Shown one piece after another: positions 1 to 11,299 of a DNA stretch of 64,000 nt (positions within the stretch are counted from its first letter, which is position 1; the number at the start of each line of letters is the position of its first letter). The translations under genes and the position numbers were made by a program. The notes under the pieces are model-generated. The model was given only the letters and a program-made list of their open reading frames with translations. It ran no database searches and was not told where the DNA came from. The stretch is from Halichondria panicea (taxonomy: Eukaryota > Porifera > Demospongiae > Suberitida > Halichondriidae). The stretch covers positions 4,457,182 to 4,521,181 of the forward strand of contig NC_087384.1 of the NCBI RefSeq assembly GCF_963675165.1, given 5' to 3'.

Positions 1-1303
1 CCGCTCTGCAGCACACGGGGTGAATGCTCTATGAGCATCTTGTTATGGTATATATCGTTATATTGCTCATACATTGTGGTCAGACATCGAAGGATTGTTA
101 AATACAGTACATGCCTGGTAATATCAATATCACCCAGGATGTGGTAAATATACCTAGATGATATTGAGAATGTGATTCAACCTAAAGCACCCACTACCAT
201 AATTATTAGCTTGCATCACGGAAACTGGGGTGCATGGATGTGTGGCAAATCCCAATGCAGTCAAGTAGAACCCTGCAGTATAGTCTGATTGGTATTAAGT
301 ATAATGATTCTTGAAATTTGATCGAACCAATAAAAGTAGGTTATTACATCTTCCCTCGTGCTAATACAACTCTTGCCCTCGGACTTGGGTTGTATTAGCT
401 GTACATCCCTCGTGCATGAGTATAATAACCTATACGTATACACCGGTAGTAGCCTATAGCATCACCAAAGCTTTTTGGGCGTGAACCGACCTTCTGTTAA
501 AGTTAAAAGAAAGGACGTCGAGTTGCAAGCCTATCTTGAATTTGTTCTAACCTTTAAATAATTACGAAGCTAGTTCGTTTCTTTTGGAGGTTGAAAAATT
601 ATGTTGAAGTCCTGGTGTCGCATCTAATTGGAGGTTACTCTACTATCCTCGATTATAGGCTGCTTAAATTACATAGTTTCCCACAGCCTGGAATCGAGGC
701 TATTGTTTGACCTCTATTTAGGACGCGGCATAAAAAAATAATTGTCAACGCAGTAGTCGCTACTTTTAGAGGTCAGAAAATTGGAAAAGATCGAGGGTGT
801 TGCATATTTGGAGGGTCGCTTTAAATCGAATAAGTACGGTAGGCCAATCATCTTGCAGTATTTTCACGTGGTTAGTTACACTTCCGTTAGCATTTTTAAA
901 AAAACTGCAATTCACTATGCTGTGAATTAGCCACGTGATCAAATCGCACTTGAAATAACAATTCATACAGTGTTACATAATGCAGCAGACAAATCCAAGA
1001 TATAGGCTTGCAACCTGGAGGAGGTACGACATGCATGCAGGAGCAATAGTCTAATTATAGACTTGATTTGCTGACTCAGCATTAATAAACCTTGGGCCTG
1101 CACATGTAATTACAGCTCTCAATCAAGCCTAATTGCTCCTACATTTCGTACCTCTTCCAGATAGTCAGGCCACGCCTAACTACCTCCTCCGGCCCATCAC
1201 CCTACACACATACATATGTACACAAACCCTGACCATCTCGAGCATTCACCTCATACTTAGTTATACTATAGAGCAGGAGCTTCATCACAGCCTCCTCCTC
1301 GCC
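1..1303. other. Gene-poor left edge
   Basis: No coding region is convincing here. Open frames are short and have no recognisable domain. Around 645-704 there are facing motifs (cctcgattataggc and gcctggaatcgagg) that resemble the ends of the foldback family described at 29860-29934, but they are too eroded to call as an element. Confidence 0.4.
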
Positions 1304-1495
1304 ATGGCAACAGAGAGCCAGTGTAACACGTGCAGGTGGTCCGTACCTTTGGTTAAATTGGTGGCCACTGCATGGCCAGCTGTCCAAGGGCTATGTGAGG
1401 AGAGTCACAGCGGCGATCGAGCATTACTTAACTATAGGATTGGCACCACTTTTGTAGCGATTTTCATTGATTCTGCGGATTGTTAAGGCAAGGAT
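1304..1495 (+). pseudogene. U unit 1, eroded MATES-type short gene
   Basis: This begins at an ATG with MATESQ, like the intact copy at 5239-5388. It also shares the later block encoding LSKGYVRRVTAAIE in a different reading frame. The beginning and the later block are both recognisable, but an indel between them shifts the frame. It is one of six copies in the window. Copies two to six each lie upstream of, and head-to-head with, a minus-strand G gene or G remnant; the partner of this copy would lie outside or has been lost. No known domain is recognised. Confidence 0.5.
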
Positions 1496-1673
1496 AAGAT
1501 CTGGAAACTGGCTGCCCTGATGGATTTTACATACACTTTCTCGTGTATGTATGTATGTATATGTGTATGTGTGTGCTGTGATACTCCACTTTATGATTTG
1601 AAAGATGACCCCATTTGGTTTGACTGCATGCGTAAAGTAGATCTACATAAGCTGCATAGTTGAAGCTTTTCAT

Positions 1674-2015
1674 CCGTGTATATGCAAGGGTCATCATGAG
1701 ATTCTACAACCAGTTTCCAAACAACTATACAACATTACTGTGTATATGCAAGGGTCATCATGAGATTCAGTTTCCAAACAACTATACAACATTACTGTAT
1801 ATATGCAAGGGTCATCAATCTCATCATGAGATTCTACAACCAGTTTCCAATTGTGTATATGCAAGGGTCATCATGAGATTCTACAACCAGTTTCCAAACA
1901 ACTATACAACATTACTGTGTATATGCAAGGGTCATCACATGAGATTCTACAACCAGTTTCCAACCGTGTATATGCAAGGGTCATCATTGAGGTTCTACAA
2001 CCATGCAGTTTCCAA
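1674..2015. repeat. Short tandem repeat array, about 60-bp unit
   Basis: Six imperfect copies of a unit containing 'tatatgcaagggtcatca' followed by 'gattctacaaccagtttcc' begin near 1675, 1739, 1796, 1854, 1917 and 1965. Copies differ by internal deletions. The array keeps partial frames open, but the encoded peptide is only the translated repeat and is not taken as a gene. The last copy contains an extra 'atgc' inside 'aaccagtttcc', one of the 4-bp length differences listed in the findings. Confidence 0.85.
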
Positions 2016-2159
2016 ACGACTGAACCATGCATCGGAACTTTTCTCAGATTCCTTTTCTCTCTTAAACTTCCACTTAATTCTGTATAAAACTAGTCCCACT
2101 TAAAAATTGCTATAATATAGGATTGGCTGAGAAAAGCACCAAAAAGTATTGAAACAGGC

Positions 2160-2840
2160 GACTGAGGAGGGGGGAGAATCGTATCCTCAATCTTCATCAC
2201 AACATCATAAACAGCTATAGTGTAGACAATACTTTTATGCATTCACATCACTACACTATACATTACAATGCGACAATGCTTGTAGACTCTATGTTTAAAA
2301 ATGTGTTCTCCTTGGTCCACATACATTTCAAACCAGTTTAAACAAATAATCATATACCTTCAAACACTAGCTATAGTTATAATTATTTTATCGCAATGGC
2401 CTGGTATACACTTCTCTATGCATTGTGTGGACTGACTGAAGTACACTTACAAATAACCCAACCACAGTTTATATGTCACTTTTTTTCACTGTGCTCTCCC
2501 CCTTCGTGTTTAAAGTGCACAATATAAGTGTCTAGAGCTCTTTTATTAACCCCACGCATACATGCATGTATTGATTTTTGGTTACAAAGTCAGTGTAAGC
2601 AGAATTGAAATAACAGTGTGTGTGCATGCTATATTTATTTCACATAAACAGCACTACATGTACATGATGAGGTATACTTATAATGATGTCCAAGCTGTGC
2701 AATAGTATATTTTTGTGAATAAAAGAAACCCTAAGACTTATCATAATCATGAAGTACTATACAATCATAGAAAACATAGCAAGTATAGTTCTCTGTATTG
2801 TAATAGTATAGTAAATGGATGCTAACAGCTGGAAATGTAA
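2160..2840. repeat. Duplicated 3' flank of G1 (empty-site copy)
   Basis: This segment matches the 3' flank of G2 (about 5760-6540 continued at 7513-7709). Shared landmarks include 'cattcacatcactacactat', 'gtgctctcccccttcgtgtt' and 'agtcagtgtaagcagaattg'. G1's copy lacks both LINE insertions present in G2's flank, so it provides the empty sites. The tandem unit is therefore the G gene plus its flanks, roughly 5.8 kb. Confidence 0.8.
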
Positions 2841-4496
2841 TTATGTGGTTGATGGTAACAACAGTGCGTATTCGCTTGGATCACTGATACGATGTGGAAG
2901 AGCTTCTTCATCTGTAGACGATCCTGTCTGGTGTGTAGCTCGTGTTTGATGACAGCAGCTGAAACCACACCATTTAGTTAGGGAAGATATCATCCATGAA
3001 ATAAACATTAAGATGTACAGCAGTACTAAACATATAGCGATAATCAATACAAACAACCATGGACTATTCCTAAAAGCCTCGTGGTAAATGTACCAAGCTG
3101 ACCCCATTGCAAACAGTATTAGGAAAAAAGCATCAAAATAGTTGTAACGGTCTTTCTTGTATGGTCGTAGGCCAAGGATGATAGCAGGTGTAATAATGAA
3201 GATCATTTGGTACACAATAAGGTGGTACACCTGACCACCAAAGGCTATGAATATTATTCTCAGCAGTAGGTAGACGCCTGCAAACCATCGACAGTCTCTA
3301 GTACCAGGTGTTGTGCCGTTCTTGAAATAGCCCTGTGTGATGTTTGCTAGCTCGTGAATTAGAACACATTTGATTTTGCAGGAAAAAAGGCATCTCTGAA
3401 AGAAACGGTTCTGGTAAAATAGCAGAAACACTGCTGGTAGAAATACCACGGTAACAGTGAGGATTGATGAGAGTATAGCGAGTGGAATGTATGTGCCCAC
3501 ATTGAAATCGGCTGCGAAGAAGAGAGTGTACGTTACATTTCCGTATTTGTCATATAAAGGTATTGGCTTCAACAGGCTAATTGAAATGGAACAAAATTTG
3601 CTGTAGGATAGTAAAAAGAATGTTGCAAATGCATTTACTACAGAGCCTTTTAGTTCCCAGCGTCTCCGAAACCTTGCTAAGCACTTGTGAAATGGCCTCC
3701 AGCAAATTACAATTATCTTGCATCCTCTGTCGTGGAGTGAAATGAACAAGTATACAGCCAAAGTAAAAGTGATTGGATACAGAGCTTCTAAGTACTCCAA
3801 TGCTACGACTGTGAGTGTGCTCATGTGCTCACTGATACAGAAGGGAGGAATTAAGAACAGAAAGAAGTCCAAATTGAATAGTCCCATAAAGTCAGCCACA
3901 AATTTATAAAAGGAATAGGAGGGAGTATATCCACTGATAGCAAATGGGTCATTTCTACACAATACAGTGTTTAGCACCTGAGCAATCAAAACAAAGCTGT
4001 ACAAAACTGGGGAAACAAAATTTATCCGGAACACAATAACAATCACACAGAGCAAAGTCAACGGTACTGTAAGCCTGACAAAGAAGAGTAGCCATCCTAA
4101 AGGTTGTGGCATGCATTCCTTACACTCTTTGTAGTAAGAGAAGGCGGCCGGTCCCAGTCCTGGTTGACAGTGACTACAGAGTAGCCCTGTGCGATTGAGA
4201 GGACCACACATTTCCTTGTCTAGCTTTGATACATCAGATGGTAGTTTGATGGATCTAGATAGGTGACTTTTTGTATTGTATGGGCAAGCTCCAAAATGCT
4301 CTGTGTCATTGTTGTATGTTATGCAGTAATCGTCTAGTATTTTTATGCTGTATGTCACATTCGAGCACTGCAATATAGTATCGATCTGTTGTCCGCACTC
4401 ACACTTGTTTGCTTGGCGTATAAACCATGTAGGGCATACTTGACTGGACACTAGAACTACCTGTAGTACAATAGTAATCACTCCAAGTATCATCAT
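2841..4496 (-). CDS. G1: signal-peptide, Cys-rich, ten-pass membrane protein
   Basis: Intronless, 551 aa from the ATG at 4494-4496. The frame stays open further upstream but without a better ATG, and homology to G2-G4 begins here. Residues 1-18 form a signal peptide. Residues 19-130 are a Cys-rich ectodomain with CPTWF, CECG, FGACPYN and a GLLCSHCQPGLG...CKEC module resembling ephrin-receptor-like Cys-rich repeats. About ten hydrophobic segments follow (roughly 132-156, 160-180, 198-218, 230-253, 285-307, 338-360, 402-420, 424-443, 452-470, 480-503), with a conserved LRPYKKDRYNYFD loop. The C-tail ends DPSEYALLLPSTT, giving a YxxL motif kept in the paralogs. The protein should sit in the plasma membrane, but its ligand and function are unknown. 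I cannot name the family. The ectodomain suggests a receptor or channel-like sensor (inference). Confidence 0.85.
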   Translation of the reverse strand: MMILGVITIVLQVVLVSSQVCPTWFIRQANKCECGQQIDTILQCSNVTYSIKILDDYCITYNNDTEHFGACPYNTKSHLSRSIKLPSDVSKLDKEMCGPLNRTGLLCSHCQPGLGPAAFSYYKECKECMPQPLGWLLFFVRLTVPLTLLCVIVIVFRINFVSPVLYSFVLIAQVLNTVLCRNDPFAISGYTPSYSFYKFVADFMGLFNLDFFLFLIPPFCISEHMSTLTVVALEYLEALYPITFTLAVYLFISLHDRGCKIIVICWRPFHKCLARFRRRWELKGSVVNAFATFFLLSYSKFCSISISLLKPIPLYDKYGNVTYTLFFAADFNVGTYIPLAILSSILTVTVVFLPAVFLLFYQNRFFQRCLFSCKIKCVLIHELANITQGYFKNGTTPGTRDCRWFAGVYLLLRIIFIAFGGQVYHLIVYQMIFIITPAIILGLRPYKKDRYNYFDAFFLILFAMGSAWYIYHEAFRNSPWLFVLIIAICLVLLYILMFISWMISSLTKWCGFSCCHQTRATHQTGSSTDEEALPHRISDPSEYALLLPSTT

Positions 4497-5238
4497 CTCA
4501 AACTTAAAACTAGCTTGCACTCTGCAAATGTATACAATTGGAACAGAAAAACTGAACCAACCTTTTCGATTAAAACTGCAGTTGATTAAAACAAAACATT
4601 GCAGTTGCACATGGCAGTTGATGAAACAAATTGAAAGCAAATGCTAAAACTCTTAAGTAAACTGTTAAAATTCATTAAAACCTTTTACGCTGTTAGTTTA
4701 ATGTTTAATATTCTCATCACTGTACATGCCTTCATTGCAGTGTATAATTATTATACATACATGTGTATTATAACATTTAAAGCTCCTCATTCACCCTCCT
4801 CTCGGCCCCCTCACACACATAGACCACGACTGTTCTTCAAACATTCTAACTCTTTATCGCCACCATGTAGATCTAGTAGATAGCAGAGGGGGTGCTTGAA
4901 CCCCCCTGACCTTGGACAGTTATCTGTGTGTCACACTCATAGACTGATTGAAGACCGAAGTCACTTTTAAACTTGTTACTAGCTGAGTAAGCTGTATTAG
5001 ACCTGTTTTGTGTCTTTTAAAAGCTGTGCTATAAGCTGACTAGCACTGCTGTAGTGCAAACTAGCACAGTAGAAGCACCGTTTTACTCTTGCACTAAATT
5101 ACCATGTGAAACCAGAGATGACGCAAAAGTGGACGTGGCCCCCAAAATTGCGTGCGTTGACGCACATATTTCCTTTCCTTTTGCATCAGCACCTACCTAC
5201 TTGTTTTTTAGATCTACCACTGCTACCCCCTCCTTGCC
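4497..5238. other. Divergent intergenic region between G1 and U2
   Basis: This is the presumed shared promoter region of a head-to-head pair: G1 on minus and the small U2 frame on plus. It contains a segment with 'ttttcgattaaaac' and 'gcagttgat' that recurs upstream of the G remnant at 11,396-11,640, so the region is duplicated with the gene. No promoter motif is recognised with confidence. A possible 3' splice site (tttgcag on the minus strand, near 4516-4522) could indicate a 5' non-coding exon for G1. Confidence 0.4.
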
Positions 5239-5388
5239 ATGGCAACAGAGAGTCAGAATAACACATCGACACGGGTAAGGACTTACATTGACTCAGATGA
5301 TGACCAGCTGTCCAAGGGCTGTGTGAGAAGAGTCACAGCAACAATCGAACGTTACTCTATTTACGTGCACACAGAGGTACACCAATAA
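5239..5388 (+). CDS. U2: intact 49-aa MATES-type small ORF
   Basis: ATG at 5239, stop TAA at 5386-5388, 49 residues. It begins MATESQNNTSTR, continues with an acidic IDSDDDQ stretch, then LSKGCVRRVTATIERYSIYVHTEVHQ. There is no signal peptide, membrane segment or known domain. Related copies occur at 1304, 10866, 11827, 21397 and (tail only) about 15,225. The sequence CGG/CAG followed by GTAAGG near codon 12 could instead be a splice donor, in which case this is the first exon of a longer gene. It lies 742 bp upstream of G1's start in opposite orientation. Whether it is translated is unknown. The reason to keep it is that the opening peptide is conserved across copies. Confidence 0.4.
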   Translation: MATESQNNTSTRVRTYIDSDDDQLSKGCVRRVTATIERYSIYVHTEVHQ

Positions 5389-6540
5389 CAGCTTTGGTAT
5401 AATTACAATAAGGCATCAATAATCAGGATGTTCAGACAACTCATTCTAAGGTAACAAGTATTAGTTATTGCCCATGCACGAGTGCAATATATGGCATGTT
5501 GCACGAGGGCGCCTGCAATTACTGGCTTGTTTCCCATGCAATGACGTCAAACTCTTCTGATGGTCAATTTTTCCCTATAAATTGTAATGAAAGACATGTG
5601 TTTTGAATGGAATTTTGGTGAATTCATTACTTTTGCTGAATTTCATAGTAAAATTTTAGGTTTTCTTCCCATAACTATAGTGCATTGGGGTATAGAGTCT
5701 AGTAGCCTATAAAAGGGACCAAATGAGTTATTGCTGGGAGGGGCATAAGTCCCAAAAGTATATTTCTTTCTCAAAATCTATTGAATTTACAAACAGTGCA
5801 AGTGCATATAATCCTAGTGCATTATCATGCATTCACATCACTACACTATACATTACAATGCGACAATGCTTGTAGACGTTTGATGTTTAAAAATGTGTTC
5901 TCCTTAATTGGTCCACGTACAATTCAAACCATGCAGTCAAACAAACAATCATATACCTTCAAACACTAGCTATAGTTACTATCATTTTATCATTAATTTT
6001 TATAATTTATTAATTATGGCCTCTATGCAAAATTTACACTTCTCTATGTGTGGACTGACTGAAGTACACTTTCAAATATCCCTCAACCACAATTTGCATG
6101 TATGACACTTTTTTCTGTGCTCTCCCCCTTCGTGTTTCAATACTGCCAATCTTAGTAATTTTCGAGGACTACCGTAGATGTGTGAAATACATGCCATGCA
6201 TGTGTTATTTGAGGCCGCAAATTAATGACTGTAGATACTGAACTGGAGTGAACGTTCTGGCAATCAATCTGCATGTATCCATATTGTATTTATAATAGTT
6301 TTTTATAATTACCATTATAGTTGCTAAAACTTTATATACTCACTCTCTTTCTAATAGTGTAAAGACTTAGTTACCGATTGCTAAACTTAGTGAGTGGGGT
6401 TCAACATGCACAATGTAAGTTGACCCCATGCAATGCCATGCATAATTATACATTTAGTTACGAGTGTCCACATTAGTTACCAAGTCAGTGTAAGCAGAAT
6501 TGAAATAACAGTGTGTGTGCATGCTATTACGTACATAAAC
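5389..6540. other. Intergenic, duplicated flank; no gene seen
   Basis: From about 5760 onward this is the second copy of the flank described at 2160-2840. The earlier part (5389-5760) contains no open frame or repeat that I can identify. The block ends where the LINE fragment begins. Confidence 0.5.
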
Positions 6541-7512
6541 CAAGTCACAGATGTTATTTCTCAAGACAGTAAGCTAAATATGTTTGCTGATGACATGGCC
6601 TTATACAGAGTTATCACATCTACTAATGACTACGTGAATCTTCAAAAGGACATTTCTAAAGTCTCAAATTTTTTGAACACTAAATTATTAGAATTTAATC
6701 TTGGCAAGTGTAAGTTTATGTCCGTTTCTAAGAAAACATCGCGCTTATTGAAGGCTCCAACTCTACTTCTAAATGGTTATGTACTACAGAGCAGGTTTCT
6801 AACTACAAGTATTTAGGAATTACCATATCGGCTGACTTGAGCTGGCACACTCACATCAATACGATTTGTAATAAAACAAGGAAGTTGATAGGTCTCCTAC
6901 ATCGCAGGTTCTCTGGGAATTCTTCTCCAACAACACTGTTAAAGTTGTATACATCGTTCGTGAGACCACATCTGGAATACGCATCCTCTGTATGGAACCC
7001 ATTTCACAAGTGTGAAATAAACAATTTAGAAAAAGTCCAGAGATTTGCTATGAGAGTCTGTCTAAAGAAATGGAATTTGAAAAGTGAAGAATTACTCACC
7101 TTGACCAGGCTTCCTTCTCTGCAGCTGAGGTGCCTTGCTGCGGTGCTTTGCCACCTTTTCAAAATACTACACAATCTAACTGACTTCCCAAACAACCCAG
7201 CAACCAAGAGAAATATGACGTACAGTAGTAGAACTGTTAACTGTTTTACTCTGGTCCCCTACCAATGTAGAACATCCTTTTACAAATTCTCATTTTTTCC
7301 GCATGCAAGCACAATATGGAATAGGCTGGTTAGCCACAAGGACTTTACTTTAGTAGACTGTACTAGTATAAGTTCATTTAAGTCTCATCTGTATTCACAT
7401 CTAGTTGACATGTTGTAATTATTAAAACGTATGTTATAGGACTCACTTCACCCTAGCTTTGTAGCTATTTGTGTATCCTTGCAATTAATTGCTAAATCTT
7501 TCATTAAAAAAA
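6541..7512 (+). mobile_element. 5'-truncated LINE, reverse transcriptase 3' half
   Basis: The 3' part of a non-LTR retrotransposon pol gene. The RT catalytic motif FADDMALYR is encoded at about 6583-6609, followed by LGKCKFMSVS, YLGITISADLSWHTHI and a C-terminal region with ASSVWNPFHKCEINNLEKVQ, the usual 'thumb' signature of jockey/CR1-type LINEs. A frameshift near 6795 separates the two halves, so the copy is dead. The 3' end is an A-run (about 7505-7512). Its limits are set by comparison with 2630-2660, where 'cacataaac' runs directly into 'agcac'. The lack of 5' sequence fits target-primed reverse transcription with 5' truncation. Confidence 0.85.
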
Positions 7513-7709
7513 ACAGCACTGCATGTACATGAGGTATACTTCTTATGTCCAAGCAGTGCACAGTGTTTTTGTGAATAAAAAGAAACCCTAAGACTTATCA
7601 TTATGAAGTACTATAAATTATAGTAAGCATACTGAATAAGTTAGTCTCTGTATAATTATAAAGTAGTATACATGTCATAGTATATGCTGCTAACAGCAGG
7701 AAATGTAAT

Positions 7710-8637
7710 GTGCTGCGCATAACTCATCCTAGCTGGCACGAAGACAACCCTAATACACTCTACTCAATCCACAATTCTCACCTTAACTTTGCTACAAAAG
7801 AAAAAGACCTAGGCTTGTGCATAGCCAACAACCTCTCCTGGTCACTGCATTATAACCTCATATCGTCTAAGGCCTACCGAGCTCTTAACCTCATCCGATG
7901 GACGATTTCAATGAAATCAGAAACCAGCACAAAAAAATCGTTATATATAACCCTAGTTAGATCCCAGGTCACCTACTGCTCCCAAGTCTGGAGACCAAAT
8001 TTGATCAAGGACATTCAAAAACTAGAAAGAATCCAGAGGAGAGCCACCAAATTCATACTCAATGATTACTCAAGCTCATACAGATCAAGGCTGTCCGATT
8101 TGAAGCTACTACCTCTAATGTACTGGTTTGAAATACAGGACATAATGTTTCTAGTAAAGTCACTAAAGGAACCCTCGGACAACTTCAACATAAGAGATCA
8201 CATCAAATTCGTTACTGGTCGCACCCGCTTCAGTTGCAACAACAAACTCACTGTACAAGCCAATCACTACAGCGCAAGCAGACACTTCTACCTCAATCGT
8301 ATCACAAGGTTATGGAACTTGATGCCCACTATGCTGATGGATATCAGCGCACCACTAACTTCAACAAAGAATACACTCCACCATTACTTCTGGGAGCACT
8401 TCAAACAAAACTTTGTCTCTGACATCCCATGTACCTACCACTTAATGTGCCCATGCAACAGATGCTACACACGTAATTATAGCTAGCTTCACATGTAATC
8501 ATTAAATTATCCAGCTGTGTCGCTCAATGCGGCACAGTCTGTCAGCTATAGTCTTTGCTACAACAATCACTTGTTTTTATATCATTCACGTTACAGGCTG
8601 TAAAGTCTTAATAATAATAATAATAATAATAATAATC
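7710..8637 (+). mobile_element. 5'-truncated LINE of a second family, (TAA)n tail
   Basis: An open frame of about 258 codons (7710-8486) encodes the C-terminal part of a LINE polyprotein: KDLGLCIANNLSWS, LVRSQVTYCSQVWRPNL, KLERIQRRATKFI, ITRLWNLMP and a terminal MCPCNRC cysteine cluster. This is a different family from the element at 6541. The 3' end is (taa)n at about 8611-8636 instead of poly-A, typical of CR1/L2-like elements. The insertion sits exactly at the end of the G2 coding region: the G1 copy of this site reads straight from 'gaaatgtaat' into the G stop codon. The reading frame of this 3' fragment is uninterrupted, suggesting recent arrival. Confidence 0.85.
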
Positions 8638-10303
8638 ATGTGGTTGATGGTAACAACGGTGTGTATTCGCTTGGGTCACTGATACGATGTGGAAGGGCTT
8701 CGTTATCTGTAGACGATCCTGTCTGGTGTGTAACTCGTCTTCGGTGGCAGCAGCTGAAACCACACCGTTTAGTGAGGGAAAATATTATACATGAAATGAA
8801 CACTACGGTGTACAGCAGTACTAAACATAAAACGATAATCGTTAAAAACAACCATTGACTTTTCCTAAAAGCCCTGTTGTAAATGTACGAAGCAAATCCT
8901 ATTGCAAACAGTACTAGGCAAAAAGTATCAAAATAGTTGTAACGGTCTTTCTTGTATGGTCGTAGGCCAAGGATAATGACAGATGTAATAATGAATACCA
9001 CTTGGTACGCTATATTGTGGTATGCCTGAGAACTAAAAGCTATGAATATTATTCTCAGCAGTAGGTAGACTCCAGCAAACCACCGACAATCCCTAGTACC
9101 AGGTGTTGTTCCGTTCTTGAAATAGCCCTGTGTGATGTTTGCTAGCTCGTGAATTAGAACACATTTGATTTTGCAGGAAAAGAGACATCTCTGAAAGAAA
9201 CGGTTTTGATAGAATAGCAGTAGCACTGCTGGTAGAAATACCATGATAACAGTGAGGATTGATGCTAGTATAGCGAGTGGAATGTATGTGCCCACATTGA
9301 AATCGGCTGCAAAGAAGAGGGTGTATGTTACATTTCCGTATTTGTCATATAAAGATACTGGCTTCAACAGGCTAATTGAAATCAAACAACATTTGCTGTA
9401 GGATAGTAAAAAAAACGTTGCAAATGCATTTACTACAGAACCTTTTAGTTCCCAGCGTCTCCGGAACCTAGCTAAGCACTTGTGAAATGGCATCCAGCAA
9501 ATAACAATTATCTTGCATCCTCTGTCGTGGAGTGAAATGAGCAAGTAGACAGCCAAAGTGAAAGCGACTGGATATAGAGCTTCTAGGTACTCCATTGTTA
9601 CTACTGTGAGTGTGCTCATGTGCTCACTGATACAGAACGAAGGAATTAGGAACATAAAGAAATCAAAATTGAATAGTCCCACAAAATCAGCCACAAACTT
9701 ATAGAGTGAATAGGAGGGAGTATATCCACTGATAGCAAATGGGTCATTTCTACACAATACCGTGTTTAGCACCTGAACCATCAAAACAAAGCTATTCAGA
9801 ACTGGATAAGCAAAATTGATCCGGAACACAATAACAATCACACAGATCAAAGTCAATGGTACTGTAAGCCTGACAAAGAAGAGTAGCCATCCTAAAGGTT
9901 GTGGCATGCCTTCCTTACACTCCTTGTAGTAAGAGAAGACGGCCGGTCCCAGTCCTGGTTGGCAGTGACTACAGAGCAGCCCTGTGCGATTGAGAGGACT
10001 ACACATCTCCTCATCTAGCTTTGATACATCAGATGGTAAATCAATGGATCTAGATAGGCGACTTTTTGTGTTGTATGGGCAAGCTCCGAAATGCTCTGTG
10101 TCATTGTTGTAAGTTAAGCAGAAACCGTCTGCTATTGTTGTCTTGTTTGTCACGTTCGAGCACTGCAATACATTATCCATCTGTTGTCCACACTCACACT
10201 TGTTTGCTTGGTGTATAAACCATGTTGGGCATGCTTGACTCGATACTAAAACTACCTGTACTGCAATTGCAATCGCTCCAAGTAGATGTATGGTCACGGT
10301 CAT
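8636..10303 (-). CDS. G2: ten-pass membrane protein paralog
   Basis: Intronless, 555 aa from the ATG at 10301-10303 (MTVTIHLLGAIAIAVQ), which matches G4's start. The layout matches G1: signal peptide, Cys-rich ectodomain of about 115 residues, about ten membrane segments, LRPYKKDRYNYFD loop, and a tail ending SEYTPLLPSTT. One ectodomain cysteine is changed: the usual CKECMPQP just before the first membrane segment reads CKEGMPQP, so a disulfide present in G1, G3 and G4 may be missing. The LINE at 7710-8637 abuts the stop codon, so any native 3' UTR and polyadenylation site must now come from the LINE or lie beyond it. Otherwise the frame is intact. Function unknown. Confidence 0.85.
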   Translation of the reverse strand: MTVTIHLLGAIAIAVQVVLVSSQACPTWFIHQANKCECGQQMDNVLQCSNVTNKTTIADGFCLTYNNDTEHFGACPYNTKSRLSRSIDLPSDVSKLDEEMCSPLNRTGLLCSHCQPGLGPAVFSYYKECKEGMPQPLGWLLFFVRLTVPLTLICVIVIVFRINFAYPVLNSFVLMVQVLNTVLCRNDPFAISGYTPSYSLYKFVADFVGLFNFDFFMFLIPSFCISEHMSTLTVVTMEYLEALYPVAFTLAVYLLISLHDRGCKIIVICWMPFHKCLARFRRRWELKGSVVNAFATFFLLSYSKCCLISISLLKPVSLYDKYGNVTYTLFFAADFNVGTYIPLAILASILTVIMVFLPAVLLLFYQNRFFQRCLFSCKIKCVLIHELANITQGYFKNGTTPGTRDCRWFAGVYLLLRIIFIAFSSQAYHNIAYQVVFIITSVIILGLRPYKKDRYNYFDTFCLVLFAIGFASYIYNRAFRKSQWLFLTIIVLCLVLLYTVVFISCIIFSLTKRCGFSCCHRRRVTHQTGSSTDNEALPHRISDPSEYTPLLPSTT

Positions 10304-10466
10304 CTTTAAACTTGACACTATTTTGAGAAATGTTTGCAATTATTAACTAATGTACTTATTATTGTAAGAGTGACAAACTGAACTTTGCATGATTAGTGCC
10401 TGCATGTCTTTATTTATGATAATTGCAGCTGCTGAGCAAACACCAGTGGCACTAAATTAAAAAGCT

Positions 10467-10665
10467 GAATGTGTGAACACAAACACTGAGAGTATTCATG
10501 GAAACCTAACCAAATGGAAACCTATAACCATGAACACAAAACACTGAGAGTATTCATTGAAACCTAACCAAATGGAAATCCTTAAATCTTTGCATGAACA
10601 CAAACACTGAGAGTATTCATTGAAACCTAACCAAATGGAAACCTATAACCAAATCTTTGCATGTG
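10467..10665. repeat. Tandem repeat, three copies of about 60-75 bp
   Basis: Three copies of a unit with 'aacacaaacactgagagtat' followed by 'gaaacctaaccaaatgg'. A single related piece occurs upstream of G4 near 20,166-20,200, so the unit predates the G duplication and expanded only here. A C-run followed by (ac)n lies at about 10,777-10,820. Confidence 0.8.
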
Positions 10666-10783
10666 CTATCATAATTATGGTGTTGTTATTTGCAAACTGT
10701 ACATGGATGTAATGTTATTGCGACATGTATAGTAGGTTGTAGCATCACCAAAGCTTTTACATATTCAATGTTCACCCCCCCCC

Positions 10784-10822
<39 letters not shown>

Positions 10823-10865
10823 CATGACCGTCTCAGTCCAGGAGTTTCATCTCAGCCTCCTCCTC

Positions 10866-11005
10866 ATGGTAACATAGAGTCAATAATACACTGACACAGG
10901 TGATCCGTACATTGGTTCAGTTTGTGTCCAACTGCCCCTATCATCAGCTGTCTGAGGGTTATGTAAAGAAAGTCACAACTGGATCAAACACTACTCTATA
11001 ATAAT
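10866..11005 (+). pseudogene. U unit 3, eroded MATES-type copy
   Basis: The copy starts at an ATG but meets TAG at the fourth codon (ATG GTA ACA TAG). It still shares the following block with U1: a 'ggtgatccgtacattggttc' segment, then 'catcagctgtctgagggtta'. It lies 563 bp upstream of G2's start, head-to-head. The sequence between the opening and the 'ctgtc' block is preserved here, which shows that copy U2 has lost about 50 bp internally relative to U1, U3 and U5. Confidence 0.55.
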
Positions 11006-11299
11006 TATACACATGAAGAGGTGCGTATATATAATAAGGTACAGGTGTAGATCTACTTGGCATTTGAGAGTGCAACTTATGTGCTTCAGGAGTGGAAATA
11101 GTTGGAGTTATGGCATCACATCATTTTTTCTGAAAAGCAAAGTTCAAATGGTACTACTCCAAACAGACCACACTCATTTTCCGTTAGCACTGTATATACT
11201 AACTTGACTAATGGGGAAAGCATAATTATACTTTGTGCCCTCAAACGTGCTTTGATTATAATAGTATAATTATTATTGCTCGAAAGAGATAACCCCTTC

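Noticed and set aside
645-704. Member of the cgaggcta foldback family at the left edge
   Set aside because: Only the right end (cctggaatcgagg) is convincing; the left end has several mismatches and no 9-bp duplication was found.
1660-2103. Long open frames over the tandem repeat (147 codons)
   Set aside because: The peptide is only the translated 60-bp repeat; copy lengths are not multiples of three and no domain is present.
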